Source of the DNA: Microcella sp.
GTDB taxonomy: Bacteria > Actinomycetota > Actinomycetes > Actinomycetales > Microbacteriaceae
DNA length: 64,000 bases
Reading direction: 5' to 3'
Assembly: GCF_025808395.1 (NCBI RefSeq)
Contig: NZ_CP075524.1
Coordinates: 186,001 to 250,000, forward strand
Shown here: positions 1 to 8,065 of the stretch, in pieces
Position numbering within the stretch: position 1 is the first letter of the stretch
Layout: each line of letters starts with the position of its first letter
Position numbers and translations under genes: made by a program
Notes under the pieces: generated by a model
What the model saw: only the letters and a program-made list of their open reading frames with translations
Told to the model about the DNA's origin: nothing
Databases searched by the model: none

Positions 1-696
1 CGTGCGCACGTCGTAGGTGTCGACGAGCAGTGTCGTGCCCGCACCGAGCGAGTCGACTTGGGCGCGAAAGGCCTCTTCTTCGCTGTCGTGCAGCAGGGTG
101 AACGAGTGCGCGGCTGTGCCCATCGTCGGCACGCCCCACCGTCGGCCCGCTTCGAGGTTCGAGGTGGCGCTGAATCCGGCGATGTGGGCGGCGCGCGCTG
201 CGGCGACCGCGGCGGCTTCGTTGGTGCGGCGCGACCCCATCTCGGCGAGCGGGCGCCCATCGGCTGCTGCGACCATGCGAGCGGCGGCGGTCGCGACGGC
301 GCTGTCGTAGTTCAGGATGCTGAGCACGACGGTCTCGAGCACGACCGCCTCGGCGAACGTGCCGCGCACGGTCAGCACGGGTGATTCGGGAAAGTACAAT
401 TCGCCCTCTCGATACCCTTCGACGCTGCCCGTGAACCGGTAGTCGGCGAGCCACTGCAGCGTCACGTCATCGACGACGTCGTTCTCTGCCAGCCACTCGA
501 GCTCGACGTGCCCAAAGCGAAACGCGGCGATGGCCTCGAGCACTCGACCCGTGCCGGCGACGACGCCGAAGCGGCGCCCGCCGGACAGTCGCCGCCCGAA
601 TACTTCGAACACGCACTCGCGGTGAGCGCGCCCCGACCGCAGGGCGGCCTCGACCATGGTGAGCTCGTAGCGGTCGGTGAGCAGCGCGGTCGTCAC
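1..696 (-). CDS. pncB: Nicotinate phosphoribosyltransferase, N-terminal 232 residues (cut by window edge)
   Basis: Converts nicotinate and PRPP to nicotinate mononucleotide in NAD salvage. Reading from a GTG at 696, the product begins with the family hallmark TDRYELTM (residues 7-14). Later it carries SRRTNEAAAV, a GTAAHSF motif with the His equivalent to the family phosphohistidine, and LLVDTYDV close to the window edge. The 3' part lies outside the window, so roughly half of the usual 430 or so residues is seen. The GTG is chosen because TDRYELTM normally sits within about 10 residues of the start. The neighbour upstream is a reverse-strand SRPBCC gene that ends 23 nt away. Family call is firm from the motifs. 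Confidence 0.93.
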   Translation of the reverse strand, partial: MTTALLTDRYELTMVEAALRSGRAHRECVFEVFGRRLSGGRRFGVVAGTGRVLEAIAAFRFGHVELEWLAENDVVDDVTLQWLADYRFTGSVEGYREGELYFPESPVLTVRGTFAEAVVLETVVLSILNYDSAVATAAARMVAAADGRPLAEMGSRRTNEAAAVAAARAAHIAGFSATSNLEAGRRWGVPTMGTAAHSFTLLHDSEEEAFRAQVDSLGAGTTLLVDTYDVRT

Positions 697-719
697 GCGC
701 TCAGCCTACGCGCGACGAG

Positions 720-1208
720 CTACAGCGCGCCCTCCTCGAGCAGCCGGTCGAGCTTGGCGTAGCCCTCGTTGACGCCCGACTCCATGCCGCTCGCGAGCAT
801 CATGTCTCGGCCTTCGAAGCTGTCGACGAGCGAGGTGATGTGCAGGCGCGTGCGGCCGTCGCCGAGGTCTTCGAGCAGCATCGTGTCGAGCGAGACGCCG
901 TCGGGGTACCCCTCGAAGGTGAAGGTCTGCACGAGGCGGTTGTCGCCGATGTCGTGGAACGAGCCGAAGAACGCGTACTCGCTGCCGTCGGTGTCGGTCT
1001 GCACGTAGCGGTAGCCGCCGCCGCGCCGCGGCTCCCACAGCTCGAGGCGCGTCGTGAGTCGGTCGGGGCCGATCCAGCGCACGAAGAGCTCGGGGTCGAG
1101 GTGCGCCTTCACGAGCTGCGCGGGTGTCGCTGCGAAGTCGCGCGTGAGGGTGATCATCGGCAGCGTGGCGTGCGCTTCGATGGCGGTCTCGTGGTGGGCG
1201 ATGGTCAT
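720..1208 (-). CDS. SRPBCC/AHSA1-type START-fold protein
   Basis: A 162-residue protein of the SRPBCC (Bet v1-like/AHSA1) superfamily. Residues 17-60 hold the typical opening LTRDFAATPAQLVKAHLDPE followed by FVRWIGPD, and the C-terminal helix region reads GMESGVNEGYAKLDRLLEE. These folds bind hydrophobic ligands; the ligand here cannot be told. Its start overlaps the stop of the ArsR-type regulator by 4 nt (1205-1208), so the two are translationally coupled. This is the standard actinobacterial ArsR-SRPBCC cassette, and a second one lies at 33468-34339. Confidence 0.88.
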   Translation of the reverse strand: MTIAHHETAIEAHATLPMITLTRDFAATPAQLVKAHLDPELFVRWIGPDRLTTRLELWEPRRGGGYRYVQTDTDGSEYAFFGSFHDIGDNRLVQTFTFEGYPDGVSLDTMLLEDLGDGRTRLHITSLVDSFEGRDMMLASGMESGVNEGYAKLDRLLEEGAL

Positions 1209-1591
1209 GATGCTGCTCCTTCTTCGGTGGTGGTGCTGGTGGTGGATGCTCGACCGCTGTCGTCGAGTGTGGCGAGCACGTCGTCCAAGCGCCGGTAGCG
1301 CTCTTCGGCGCGGCGTCGGTAGCGCTCGAGCCAGGCGTCCATGAGGGTGAGCACTTCGGCGTCGAGGTGCACGGGGCGCTCGCGGCCGGAGCGGGTGCGG
1401 CGCACGAGCCCCGCGCTTTCGAGCACCTGCACGTGCTTCGACACGGCCTGCAGGCTCACGGGGTAGCGCGCCGCGAGCTCGGTGACGGTCGCGTCGGTCT
1501 CGCTCAGGTGCGCGACCATGTCGCGCCTGGTCGGGTCGGCGAGGGCCGAGAAGACGCGCGAGAGGGGATCGACCGCCAGTTGTTCAACCAT
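1205..1591 (-). CDS. ArsR-family winged-helix repressor
   Basis: A transcription factor with an N-terminal HTH: LSRVFSALADPTRRDMVAHL followed by TVTELAARYPVSLQAVSKHVQVLESAGLV, the classic ArsR recognition-helix arrangement. No metal-binding Cys motif is visible, so it is not an arsenic sensor of the canonical type. The ATG at 1591 (product MVEQLAVD) is preferred to the longer frame starting at 1627. A -10 box lies just 7 nt upstream of it, and a palindrome covers the start codon. The Ser/Thr/Asp-rich tail (SGRASTTSTTTEEG) is probably disordered. It is coupled to the SRPBCC gene by a 4-nt overlap and probably represses its own operon. Confidence 0.87.
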   Translation of the reverse strand: MVEQLAVDPLSRVFSALADPTRRDMVAHLSETDATVTELAARYPVSLQAVSKHVQVLESAGLVRRTRSGRERPVHLDAEVLTLMDAWLERYRRRAEERYRRLDDVLATLDDSGRASTTSTTTEEGAAS

Positions 1592-1627
1592 GTGGTTGAG
1601 CGTAGAGCGACCCCGCGCAATAGTCAA
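1584..1627 (-). promoter_or_regulatory. Leaderless promoter and palindromic operator of the ArsR-SRPBCC unit
   Basis: On the minus strand TTGACT (1622-1627) and TACGCT (1599-1604) are 17 nt apart, and the ATG at 1591 lies 7 nt below the -10, so the mRNA is probably leaderless. An inverted repeat with 7-nt arms (TCAACCA at 1584-1590, TGGTTGA at 1593-1599) covers the start codon. A related half-site GTCAAC...GTTGAG lies at 1624-1639. This placement fits autorepression. Confidence 0.7.
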
Positions 1628-1669
1628 CCGCTGAGTTGAGCATCCACCCTGGCAGTAGACTCGACCCCC

Positions 1670-2521
1670 GTGAGCACCGCGCCGATCGGAGTCTTCGACT
1701 CAGGAGTCGGCGGCCTCACCGTCACCCGCACGATCATCGACCAGTTGCCGCGCGAACGCATCGTCTACGTCGGCGATACCGCGAACGGGCCGTACGGCCC
1801 CCTGCCGATCGCCGACGTGCGCCAGCATGCCCTGCGCATCATGGACGAGCTCGTCGACCAGGGCGTCAAGCTGCTCGTCATCGCGTGCAACACCGCGAGC
1901 GCCGCGATGTTTCGCGATGCCCGCGAGCGGTTCGAGCAGGGTCACGGCATCCCCGTCGTCGAGGTCATCCAGCCGGCGGTGCGCACCGCCGTGCGCCGCA
2001 CGCGCAGCAAGCGCATCGGGGTCATCGGCACCGAGGGCACGGTGCGTTCGGGCGCATACGTCGACGCCTTCATCGCCGACCCCGAGATCGTCGTGACGCA
2101 GGCCGCCGCACCGCGCTTCGTCGAGTTCGTCGAAGCCGGCATCACGAGCGGGCCCGAACTGTTCGCCGTCGCCGAGCAGTACCTGGCACCGCTCACTGCG
2201 GCGCAGGTCGACACGCTCGTGCTCGGCTGCACGCACTACCCTCTGCTCGCCGGGGCCATCCAGTATGTCGTCGGGCCAGACGTCTCGCTCGTGTCGAGCG
2301 CCGACGAGACCGCATACGACGTCTACCGTCAGCTCGTCGCGCACGGCCTTGAGACGACGGCGACGGATGCTCCGCAGCACGTCTTCGAAGCCACCGGCCC
2401 CGACACCGATCGCTTCGTGTCGCTCGCAGCCCGCTTTCTCGGCCCTGAGATCGCGCACGTCGAGCCCTTTCCGACCGGCACGATTCCCGCACTTCCGACA
2501 GCAACGAGAGGCACGTCATGA
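1670..2521 (+). CDS. murI: Glutamate racemase
   Basis: Makes D-glutamate for peptidoglycan. The product opens with [15 protein letters not shown] and has the two catalytic-cysteine motifs of the family, ACNTAS (near residue 73) and GCTHYP (near residue 190). At 283 residues it is normal in length. The GTG start at 1670 sits 8 nt below a TAGACT -10 box, so the transcript is probably leaderless. It overlaps rph by 4 nt (ATGA at 2518-2521), starting a three-gene coupled operon murI-rph-rdgB that is common in actinobacteria. Confidence 0.96.
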   Translation: MSTAPIGVFDSGVGGLTVTRTIIDQLPRERIVYVGDTANGPYGPLPIADVRQHALRIMDELVDQGVKLLVIACNTASAAMFRDARERFEQGHGIPVVEVIQPAVRTAVRRTRSKRIGVIGTEGTVRSGAYVDAFIADPEIVVTQAAAPRFVEFVEAGITSGPELFAVAEQYLAPLTAAQVDTLVLGCTHYPLLAGAIQYVVGPDVSLVSSADETAYDVYRQLVAHGLETTATDAPQHVFEATGPDTDRFVSLAARFLGPEIAHVEPFPTGTIPALPTATRGTS

Positions 2522-3276
2522 CCACGATCGCCGAAGCAGCAGGCCTGCGAGCCGACGGCCGCACGCCCACCCAGATGCGCCCCGTCACGATCGAACGCGG
2601 CTGGAGCACGCAAGCCGAGGGCAGCGCGCTCATCGCCGTCGGCAACACGAAGGTGCTCTGCACCGCGAGCTTCACGAATGGCGTGCCGCGGTGGCTCGTC
2701 GGCAAGGGCCGAGGCTGGGTGACGGCGGAATACGGCATGCTGCCCCGGTCGACCAACGACCGCATGGATCGCGAAGCGGTCAAGGGCAAGGTCGGCGGTC
2801 GCACGCACGAGATCTCGCGCCTCATCGGCCGCAGTCTGCGAGCCGTCATCGACACGAAGTCGCTCGGTGAGAACACGATCGTCATCGATTGCGATGTGCT
2901 GCAAGCAGACGGCGGCACGCGCACTGCGGCCATCACGGGCGCCTACGTGGCGCTCGCCGACGCCGTCGAGTGGGGGCGAGAGCGCGGGTTCATCGGCAAG
3001 AAGGCCGTCGCGCTCACCGATTCGATCGCGGCGGTGAGCGTGGGCATCATCGACGGCGTGCCTTTGCTCGACCTTCCCTATGAAGAAGACAGCCGCGCCG
3101 AGACCGACATGAACGTCGTCGTGACGGGCAGCGGAAAGTTCGTCGAGGTGCAGGGCACGGCCGAAGGTGCCCCCTTCGACCGCGACGAGCTCGGCAGCAT
3201 GCTCGATCTCGCGGTCGCCGCCTGCGGCGAGCTTGCCACTCTGCAGCGAGTGGTGCTCGAGGGGCCGAACGAGTGA
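2518..3276 (+). CDS. rph: Ribonuclease PH
   Basis: Phosphorolytic 3'-5' exoribonuclease that trims tRNA 3' ends. The 252-residue product shows the family landmarks: [10 protein letters not shown] near the N terminus, [49 protein letters not shown] with the phosphate-binding Arg, and [20 protein letters not shown]. Its length matches the family. It overlaps murI and rdgB by 4 nt on each side, so all three are probably translated as a coupled unit. Confidence 0.97.
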   Translation: MTTIAEAAGLRADGRTPTQMRPVTIERGWSTQAEGSALIAVGNTKVLCTASFTNGVPRWLVGKGRGWVTAEYGMLPRSTNDRMDREAVKGKVGGRTHEISRLIGRSLRAVIDTKSLGENTIVIDCDVLQADGGTRTAAITGAYVALADAVEWGRERGFIGKKAVALTDSIAAVSVGIIDGVPLLDLPYEEDSRAETDMNVVVTGSGKFVEVQGTAEGAPFDRDELGSMLDLAVAACGELATLQRVVLEGPNE

Positions 3277-3899
3277 CGCCCGAGGCGCTGAAGGTCGTCG
3301 TCGCCACGCACAACTCCCACAAGGTGGCCGAGCTGCAGCGCATTCTCGAGCTGCAGGTGCCGGGCATCCACTTGCTGGCCTATGGCGGCCCCGCACCGGT
3401 CGAAGACGGCGACAGCTTCGAAGCGAACGCCCTCATCAAGGCGCGCGCCGCCGCCACCGAGACGGGAATGCCGGCGATCGCCGACGATTCGGGCATCAGC
3501 GTGGATGCTCTGGGCGGGGCACCCGGCATCGACAGCGCGCACTTCTCGGGCGAGCGTGACGACGCGGCGAACCTGCGGCTCGTGCTCGAGCGCCTCGGCG
3601 ACGAGTCGAACCGCTCGGCGGCCTTCTCGTGTGCTGCCGCGTTCGTCGACCCGCTCGACACCGACGCCGAGGGGCGCGCCTTCGAGCACGTGGCGCTCGG
3701 GGTGTGGCCGGGGCGCATCGCTCTCGAACCAGCAGGAGTCGGCGGCTTCGGCTATGACCCGATCTTCGTGCCCGAAGGTCTCGACGTGACGAGCGCCGAG
3801 CTCTCTGCCGACGAGAAGAACGCGATCAGTCACCGCGGCCGTGCCTTCGCGGCCCTCGCCGCCGTGCTGCGCGAGCGATCGAGACGAGGCGACTCGTAG
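3273..3899 (+). CDS. rdgB: XTP/dITP diphosphatase (Ham1/RdgB family)
   Basis: Removes non-canonical purine nucleoside triphosphates such as XTP, ITP and dITP. Characteristic pieces are [18 protein letters not shown] at the N terminus (the family normally has a [S/T]xNxxK pattern; here it is THNSHK), [37 protein letters not shown] with the metal-binding Asp pair, [10 protein letters not shown], and the C-terminal [11 protein letters not shown]. The GTG start at 3273 overlaps the rph stop by 4 nt. Confidence 0.96.
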   Translation: MTPEALKVVVATHNSHKVAELQRILELQVPGIHLLAYGGPAPVEDGDSFEANALIKARAAATETGMPAIADDSGISVDALGGAPGIDSAHFSGERDDAANLRLVLERLGDESNRSAAFSCAAAFVDPLDTDAEGRAFEHVALGVWPGRIALEPAGVGGFGYDPIFVPEGLDVTSAELSADEKNAISHRGRAFAALAAVLRERSRRGDS

Positions 3900-3909
3900 G
3901 CTGGTCGGC

Positions 3910-4617
3910 ATGAGTCGACCGCCGATCGCCCGCACGGTGCCGCGCACCACGGCCGACGCTGTCGACGACTATCTGAAGACGATCTACCAGTTCACCGAGT
4001 GGCAGCCCGAGCCGATCACTCCGAGTCAGCTCGCCGAGCGGTTGGCGCTGGCCCCCTCGAGTGTGACCGAGATGGTCAAGAAGCTCGCCGCAGCCGGCTT
4101 CGTCGACCATCGGCCGTACAGCGCCATCCGTCTCACGGCCGAGGGCGAGCGTCGCGCGCTCGCAACGCTGCGGCGTCACCGGCTCATCGAGACCTGGCTC
4201 GTCGAGGTGCACGGGTACGGCTGGGACGAAGTGCATGACGAAGCCGAGGTGCTCGAGCACGCGCTGAGCGATCGCCTGCTCGACTCGATCGACGCGCAGC
4301 TGGGTCGCCCCACACGAGACCCCCACGGCGACCTCATCCCCGCCGCCGATGGAACCTTCCACCGGCCAGACGCCGTGCGCCTCGACGAAGCACCCGCGGG
4401 CACGTCGGGTCGAGTCGTGCGCATCAGCGATCGCGACCCCGATGCCTTGCGTGTGCTCGACCAGTTGGGCATCTCGCTCGACGAGCCCGTGCGGGTGAGC
4501 GATGAGCTCATCGAAGCGGCGGGCACCGCCCTCGTGCGGCGCTCGGGCAGCGAGGTCATCATCTCGCCCGCCGTCGCGTCGGCGGTGTGGCTCGAAGTCG
4601 ATAGCCTTCCAGCATGA
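3910..4617 (+). CDS. DtxR-superfamily metalloregulator, MntR-like
   Basis: Metal-dependent repressor of 235 residues. An N-terminal winged helix (residues 14-75, with PSQLAERLALAPSSVTEMVK) precedes a dimerisation/metal domain (about 76-140) and a C-terminal SH3/FeoA-like domain. The position of DtxR Met10 is Asp20 (VDDYLKTIY), and that of DtxR Cys102 is Glu113 (HDEAEVLEH). His90, Glu94, His109, Glu116 and His117 fill the other ligand positions. Asp and Glu at the two diagnostic positions are typical of Mn-sensing MntR rather than Fe-sensing DtxR/IdeR. The ATG at 3910 is 7 nt below TAGGCT, so it is probably leaderless. A likely target is the metal ABC importer promoter at 53415-53460. Confidence 0.88.
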   Translation: MSRPPIARTVPRTTADAVDDYLKTIYQFTEWQPEPITPSQLAERLALAPSSVTEMVKKLAAAGFVDHRPYSAIRLTAEGERRALATLRRHRLIETWLVEVHGYGWDEVHDEAEVLEHALSDRLLDSIDAQLGRPTRDPHGDLIPAADGTFHRPDAVRLDEAPAGTSGRVVRISDRDPDALRVLDQLGISLDEPVRVSDELIEAAGTALVRRSGSEVIISPAVASAVWLEVDSLPA

Positions 4618-4910
4618 TTCGTCACACCGTCGCCTTCACACTCGTGCACGCCCCAGACTCTGCAGAAGAACGCGACTTCCTCACTGCCGGGCCCGAACTC
4701 TTGCGCGCGATTCCGGGCGTGGGCGACTTCACGGTGTCTCGGCAGGTGAGCCCCAAGAGCAGCTTCAGGTTTCAGTTCGCGATGACGTTCGCGAACGATG
4801 AGGCCTACGCGGCCTACAACGAGCACTCCGACCATCGCGAATTCGTCGCGAAGCGATGGAGCACCGAGGTGGCCGAGTTCGAAGAGCTCGACTTCATCGC
4901 CTACCCCTGA
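4614..4910 (+). CDS. Dabb-domain (stress-responsive A/B barrel) protein
   Basis: A 98-residue protein that opens MIRHTVAFTLVHA and contains FRFQFAMTFANDEAYAAY followed by HSDHREFV, the ferredoxin-like fold signature of the Dabb family. Members include small cyclases and many uncharacterised stress proteins, so the substrate is unknown. It overlaps the regulator stop by 4 nt but also has its own TAGCCT -10 box 6 nt above the ATG, so it may be transcribed separately. This is the last gene before the less GC-rich toxin/immunity island. Confidence 0.82.
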   Translation: MIRHTVAFTLVHAPDSAEERDFLTAGPELLRAIPGVGDFTVSRQVSPKSSFRFQFAMTFANDEAYAAYNEHSDHREFVAKRWSTEVAEFEELDFIAYP

Positions 4911-5097
4911 CGGCGAGTGCAGCCGGTACGTGAAGCTGCGCTCGACCGCCCTGGCGATCGTGGGTGGAAATAGCGAACTCTCAATGCAGTTCGCACACAG
5001 AAATGTATACACAGAACTGTCTGCTTTGCCCTAGCTTTCAAACATGCCTTTTGTCCGAGTTGTCGAACAGCAATCGTCGATAGTGGTGCAGTGATAC

Positions 5098-5736
5098 ATG
5101 GACCCGGGACAGCAGTTTGGAGGCTACGCGACTAGCGATTGGGATGAGTTTGGAAGTGATGCAGTTCGGGCACTACCCATGCACTCTGCTCAGTTCCTCG
5201 CCGCATTTTGTGCGTTTGCACTTGCCCGCGCTGCTGCTGGAGACTCCGAGCAGGGCACGCTCCTTCTCGATGCAGCTCGGGCGTGGGCAGACTCAACCGA
5301 CTTGTCGCTTGTTGCTCCTGGTCAGTCGCTGGACTATTCCACATTGGGGGAACCAGAGCTTGAAACCTACGGAGACATTTACCGGTTTCACGCCGAGTGC
5401 TCTCTCGCATATGTCCATCAACTGATTCGGGAATTTAGTAACGATGCTGCCTACTGGGCGGTCGACCATCTCTATCAGGCTGCCACCGAGGCTGCGACCG
5501 CGCGAGTCGGCTACATCTCAGTCGAAAGCGGCAGTGAGTCTGAAGTCGATCTCCTTCAGGAGATCTACACCATGAGTTTTGTCGTTGGCACTGTGGAGTT
5601 TCTGAGGGATGCGATAGATATGGTCCGAGGGCTCGATGCCGAGTCCGCCACGCTTGTAGGCGCTCGTCAATCGCTTACCGATTCGCTCAGCAGATGGATT
5701 TCGGGCCTTCCGCCTCGAACTGCGAAACTTAGGTAG
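5098..5736 (+). CDS. Unknown helical protein at island edge, candidate immunity protein
   Basis: A 212-residue protein I do not recognise. It is predicted largely helical, acidic, without signal peptide or membrane segment (for example FLAAFCAFALARAAAGD and LLQEIYTMSFVVGTVEFLRDAIDMV). The start at 5098 has no good ribosome binding site. Base composition is lower in GC than the flanking core genes, and the neighbours are immunity genes for polymorphic toxins. An immunity role is therefore inferred from context alone. The 187 nt before it (4911-5097) hold no gene and are conspicuously AT-rich, which may mark the island boundary. Confidence 0.55.
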   Translation: MDPGQQFGGYATSDWDEFGSDAVRALPMHSAQFLAAFCAFALARAAAGDSEQGTLLLDAARAWADSTDLSLVAPGQSLDYSTLGEPELETYGDIYRFHAECSLAYVHQLIREFSNDAAYWAVDHLYQAATEAATARVGYISVESGSESEVDLLQEIYTMSFVVGTVEFLRDAIDMVRGLDAESATLVGARQSLTDSLSRWISGLPPRTAKLR

Positions 5737-5890
5737 ATGCGAGCCGTGTTGAGTGCTACACCCGCACCCTTTCTGGTCGGAAGTGATGCGCTGGCTCATC
5801 ACACGAACTGTACGTGTTCCAGCGCGAAGCGCCAGGGTTTACGGCCGCCGATCACTACGGCTCATTCACGCTGATTCGAGGTGCGACGCA

Positions 5891-6385
5891 ATGAGGGATG
5901 ACGGCAAACTTGATTCCGGGTTCCGGCCGGGAGAAATCGTCGTCCGGGACGACGCAATTGCGAACACGCAACCTCTTCTAGGTCTATTCGCACCGGATGA
6001 GGTGCGGGTAATCAGAGGGAGCCGCTGCCGAACCGTGCAAGACCTCTTCAACGAGTTCTCCGCGGCACTCCAGTTTCCGCTTTACTTCGGTCACAATTGG
6101 GACGCTTTCGACGAGTGCATGCGTGACCTGGGCGAGTGGATGATCGGCACGAAGACGCTCACGATTGTGATCGTCGAGTCCACCGAGCTTCTTTCGATCG
6201 ATAGAGAAAATGGCCCCTTCGATACCTTCGCGCGAATCATTCAGCGAAACGTTCAGGAGTCTGCTGCGGGTCGAGAAGACCATGGAGAGAACTATCAGCA
6301 ACCCATCCCGCTCGCGGTGGTGCTTGTCGATTCGGCCGACAAGATCGTTTCTGTAGCAGCCAGGTGGCGGCCCGCGATGACCTGA
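5891..6385 (+). CDS. Barstar-family ribonuclease inhibitor (orphan immunity protein)
   Basis: Barstar proteins bind and block barnase-type ribonucleases. The central region VRVIRGSRCRTVQDLFNEFS...LQFPLYFGHNWDAFDECMRDL matches the barstar core, including the acidic helix and the FGHNWDAF signature. The frame is open from 5753, but the residues before the ATG at 5891 (MRDDGKLD) do not resemble the family, so the shorter 164-residue form is called. No barnase-like toxin gene is adjacent. That makes it an orphan immunity gene in the toxin island, either kept as protection against kin or left when its toxin was lost. Confidence 0.85.
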   Translation: MRDDGKLDSGFRPGEIVVRDDAIANTQPLLGLFAPDEVRVIRGSRCRTVQDLFNEFSAALQFPLYFGHNWDAFDECMRDLGEWMIGTKTLTIVIVESTELLSIDRENGPFDTFARIIQRNVQESAAGREDHGENYQQPIPLAVVLVDSADKIVSVAARWRPAMT

Positions 6386-6429
6386 TGATCGACTGGGGCT
6401 GCGCTCGATAGTGGATCGCCCCGGTCTTA

Positions 6430-7191
6430 ATGGAGACCGGCACGCTCGTGTTGATGGCCGATGGCTCCACTGAGCCGGTCGAGCTGATCGACATTGGCGA
6501 CAAGGTGTGGGCCGCTGACCCTGAGACCGGCGAGGCGGGCGCGCATGCGGTGACGGCCCTGATTGAGGGTTCGGGTGTAAAAGACCTGGTCACGGTTTCG
6601 ACTCAGTCGGGGTCGGCGGTGGCGACAGCGGGGCATCCGTTCTGGAGTGTGTCGGAAGCTGCGTGGGTTGACGCTGGCGATCTCGCGGTTGGGGATGCTG
6701 TGCTCGAGGCCGACGGTGCCACGAGTGTGATCACTCAGGTAGTCGAGGCGTCGAGGCCGGCCGTGGTGCATAACCTGACGGTTGCGGATCTGCACACGTA
6801 CTTTGTGCTGGTCGGGGATTCGCCTACGCTGGTTCACAACTGCAGCGCGTCTTCGGTGCGGTTGGGAAACAATCTTGTTCAGTCGGGGGTGACTCGGCCT
6901 GCCGAGTCGGCTGCTCACCACATCGTTGCGGGTGGTTCCCGAAAGGCTGAGGAGACTCGTAGACAGTTGAGCAACTTCGGGATCGACATTGACGCCGCCG
7001 CCAACGGAGTCTTCCTGCCGAGGAATCTAGGCTCCTCCAACCCCACTGGGGCAGCTGTCCATTCAACGATTCACACCAACGCCTACTACCGTAGTGTGCA
7101 CACGCTCCTCAGTCGAGCAACCACGAGGGATGAGGCTATAGACGTTCTTGATGCAATTCGTTCTTCCTTGCTGGCTGGCGGATTCCCGTGA
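6430..7191 (+). CDS. Orphan polymorphic-toxin tip: Hint domain plus AHH nuclease
   Basis: Residues 1-137 form a Hint (intein-like pretoxin) module: TLVLMADGSTEPVELIDIGD, block B TAGHPFWS, and the terminal VHNC where such domains normally cleave. The N-terminal Cys block of Hint (CxF...T) is missing, and a TAG stop lies in frame at 6409, so no carrier protein is fused. Residues 138-253 are a nuclease of the AHH class (HNH/EndoVII superfamily) with AAHHIVAGG and HSTIHTNAYYRSVHTLLSR. It is coupled to a putative immunity gene at 7188. It looks like a displaced C-terminal tip of an Rhs- or MafB-type toxin, probably unable to be delivered as it stands. Confidence 0.8.
   Translation: METGTLVLMADGSTEPVELIDIGDKVWAADPETGEAGAHAVTALIEGSGVKDLVTVSTQSGSAVATAGHPFWSVSEAAWVDAGDLAVGDAVLEADGATSVITQVVEASRPAVVHNLTVADLHTYFVLVGDSPTLVHNCSASSVRLGNNLVQSGVTRPAESAAHHIVAGGSRKAEETRRQLSNFGIDIDAAANGVFLPRNLGSSNPTGAAVHSTIHTNAYYRSVHTLLSRATTRDEAIDVLDAIRSSLLAGGFP
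6442..6840 (+). repeat. Hint-module direct repeat, copy 1
   Basis: A 399-bp stretch from the first shared bases (ACGCTCGTG) to the codons for the terminal VHN. It recurs at 8066-8464 with exactly the same length. The central 250 bp or so differ at about eight positions by eye; the 3' part is more diverged. The unit coincides with the Hint domain. Confidence 0.85.
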
Positions 7192-7748
7192 TGCGGTTCC
7201 ACGAATCGTGGCCAGACGAAGGCGAAGTGCAATGGCTTGCCTATTTGGATCGCCCTGACGGCGGACTGGCTTCTGAGAAGTTGATGTCCGCGAAGGCTGG
7301 CGACGGCAGTACTTGGGGGGACCTGCCACTTGTCGAACTTGTGCGAACTGGCGACCATGGTGAGTCGTTGGCGCCTGTACCGATGCCTTGGCTCGGTTCA
7401 TACACGGTCGCGTTCCAAGGGGAGGCTATCGAGCGAGCACGCCCGGTCATCTCGCCGCACGCTGACTTGAGGAACTTGCCGACACTCGATGGCACACCGA
7501 TAGTTGTGGTAGTCCCGCCATGGGTCGACGGCATGCTCGACGAGACGAACTCCGAGGTGGTTCGGTTTCCATCGTCTGGTCGAATTATGCAAATCAGGAG
7601 GCTGGCGCTTTCGCCGGAAGCCGAGAAGTTCGGAGTAATTCGCCTGCTCGAGGACTGGAGAGGACCTACCTATTTTCGAGCGGACGTCGTATCCGCGCTT
7701 AGGGATGCGAATGTGGAAGTGGGCACACACTTCCGCGCTGTGAATTGA
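7188..7748 (+). CDS. Putative immunity protein for the AHH toxin (Imm11/DUF1629-like)
   Basis: A 186-residue soluble protein whose GTG start (7188) overlaps the toxin stop by 4 nt; an ATG follows at 7191. The C-terminal part (GVIRLLEDWRGPTYFRADVV followed by SALRDANVEVGTHFRAV) resembles the end of Imm11/DUF1629-type immunity proteins, where a short strand, 'sdevadal', and a GVxF motif close the fold. The family assignment is from pattern only. The stronger argument is position: polymorphic toxins are almost always followed directly by their cognate immunity gene. Confidence 0.62.
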   Translation: MMRFHESWPDEGEVQWLAYLDRPDGGLASEKLMSAKAGDGSTWGDLPLVELVRTGDHGESLAPVPMPWLGSYTVAFQGEAIERARPVISPHADLRNLPTLDGTPIVVVVPPWVDGMLDETNSEVVRFPSSGRIMQIRRLALSPEAEKFGVIRLLEDWRGPTYFRADVVSALRDANVEVGTHFRAVN

Positions 7749-7864
7749 CATGTTTTCGTCTTCCTCTTCGACCATCAGGAACAGATTCGTTCGGATCTGA
7801 TGTCGGTTTTGGAGACTCGACTCGGCAAAGATTCCTCTCTCATCCGGATTCCTGGTCGACGTTC

Positions 7865-7951
7865 CTCTACGACAAAGCGGGCAATCGGATCTCGAGGACG
7901 GTCGGCGGGGTTACAAAGAGCTTCCAGTGTGATGCCGAAGGCGAGTTGAGC
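7865..7951 (+). pseudogene. RHS/YD-repeat fragment of a lost toxin carrier
   Basis: In the frame starting at 7745 the residues LYDKAGNRISRTVGG and VTKSFQCDAEGEL form a recognisable YD (RHS) repeat, the building block of Rhs/WapA toxin shells (normally Y-D-x-x-G-N-R...Y-D-x-x-G-R-L). The sequence before and after does not continue the repeat: a single remnant survives, ending near the transposase scrap. The open frame 7745-8038 is therefore not called as a gene. Confidence 0.72.
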
Positions 7952-7985
7952 TTGACTTGGTTTACCGACGGCTTCCCTCGTGAGA

Positions 7986-8063
7986 TCATGCCGCGTTCTC
8001 GGCGGCGGTGTGAAGAGCTTCAAACTGCGCGGGGCTGAGGTCACCGAAAGAGCGCCGCCGCCG
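7986..8063 (-). mobile_element. 3' end of an IS3-family transposase (remnant)
   Basis: On the minus strand this reads RRRRSF followed by GDLSPAQFEALHTAAENAA and a stop. This is the C terminus of IS3-family OrfB integrases (consensus RRxHSxLGxxSPxxFE). Only 25 codons remain. They end exactly where Hint copy 2 begins (8066), so an IS insertion followed by deletion probably trimmed the toxin gene here. No terminal inverted repeat could be confirmed. Confidence 0.7.
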
Positions 8064-8065
8064 CA

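Noticed and set aside
5753..5890. N-terminal extension of the barstar frame
   Set aside because: The 46 residues before ATG 5891 do not resemble barstar proteins.
7745..8038. 97-aa open frame between the immunity gene and Hint copy 2
   Set aside because: Only residues 41-69 have recognisable content (one YD repeat); the rest runs through junction and antisense IS sequence, so it is recorded as a pseudogene fragment.
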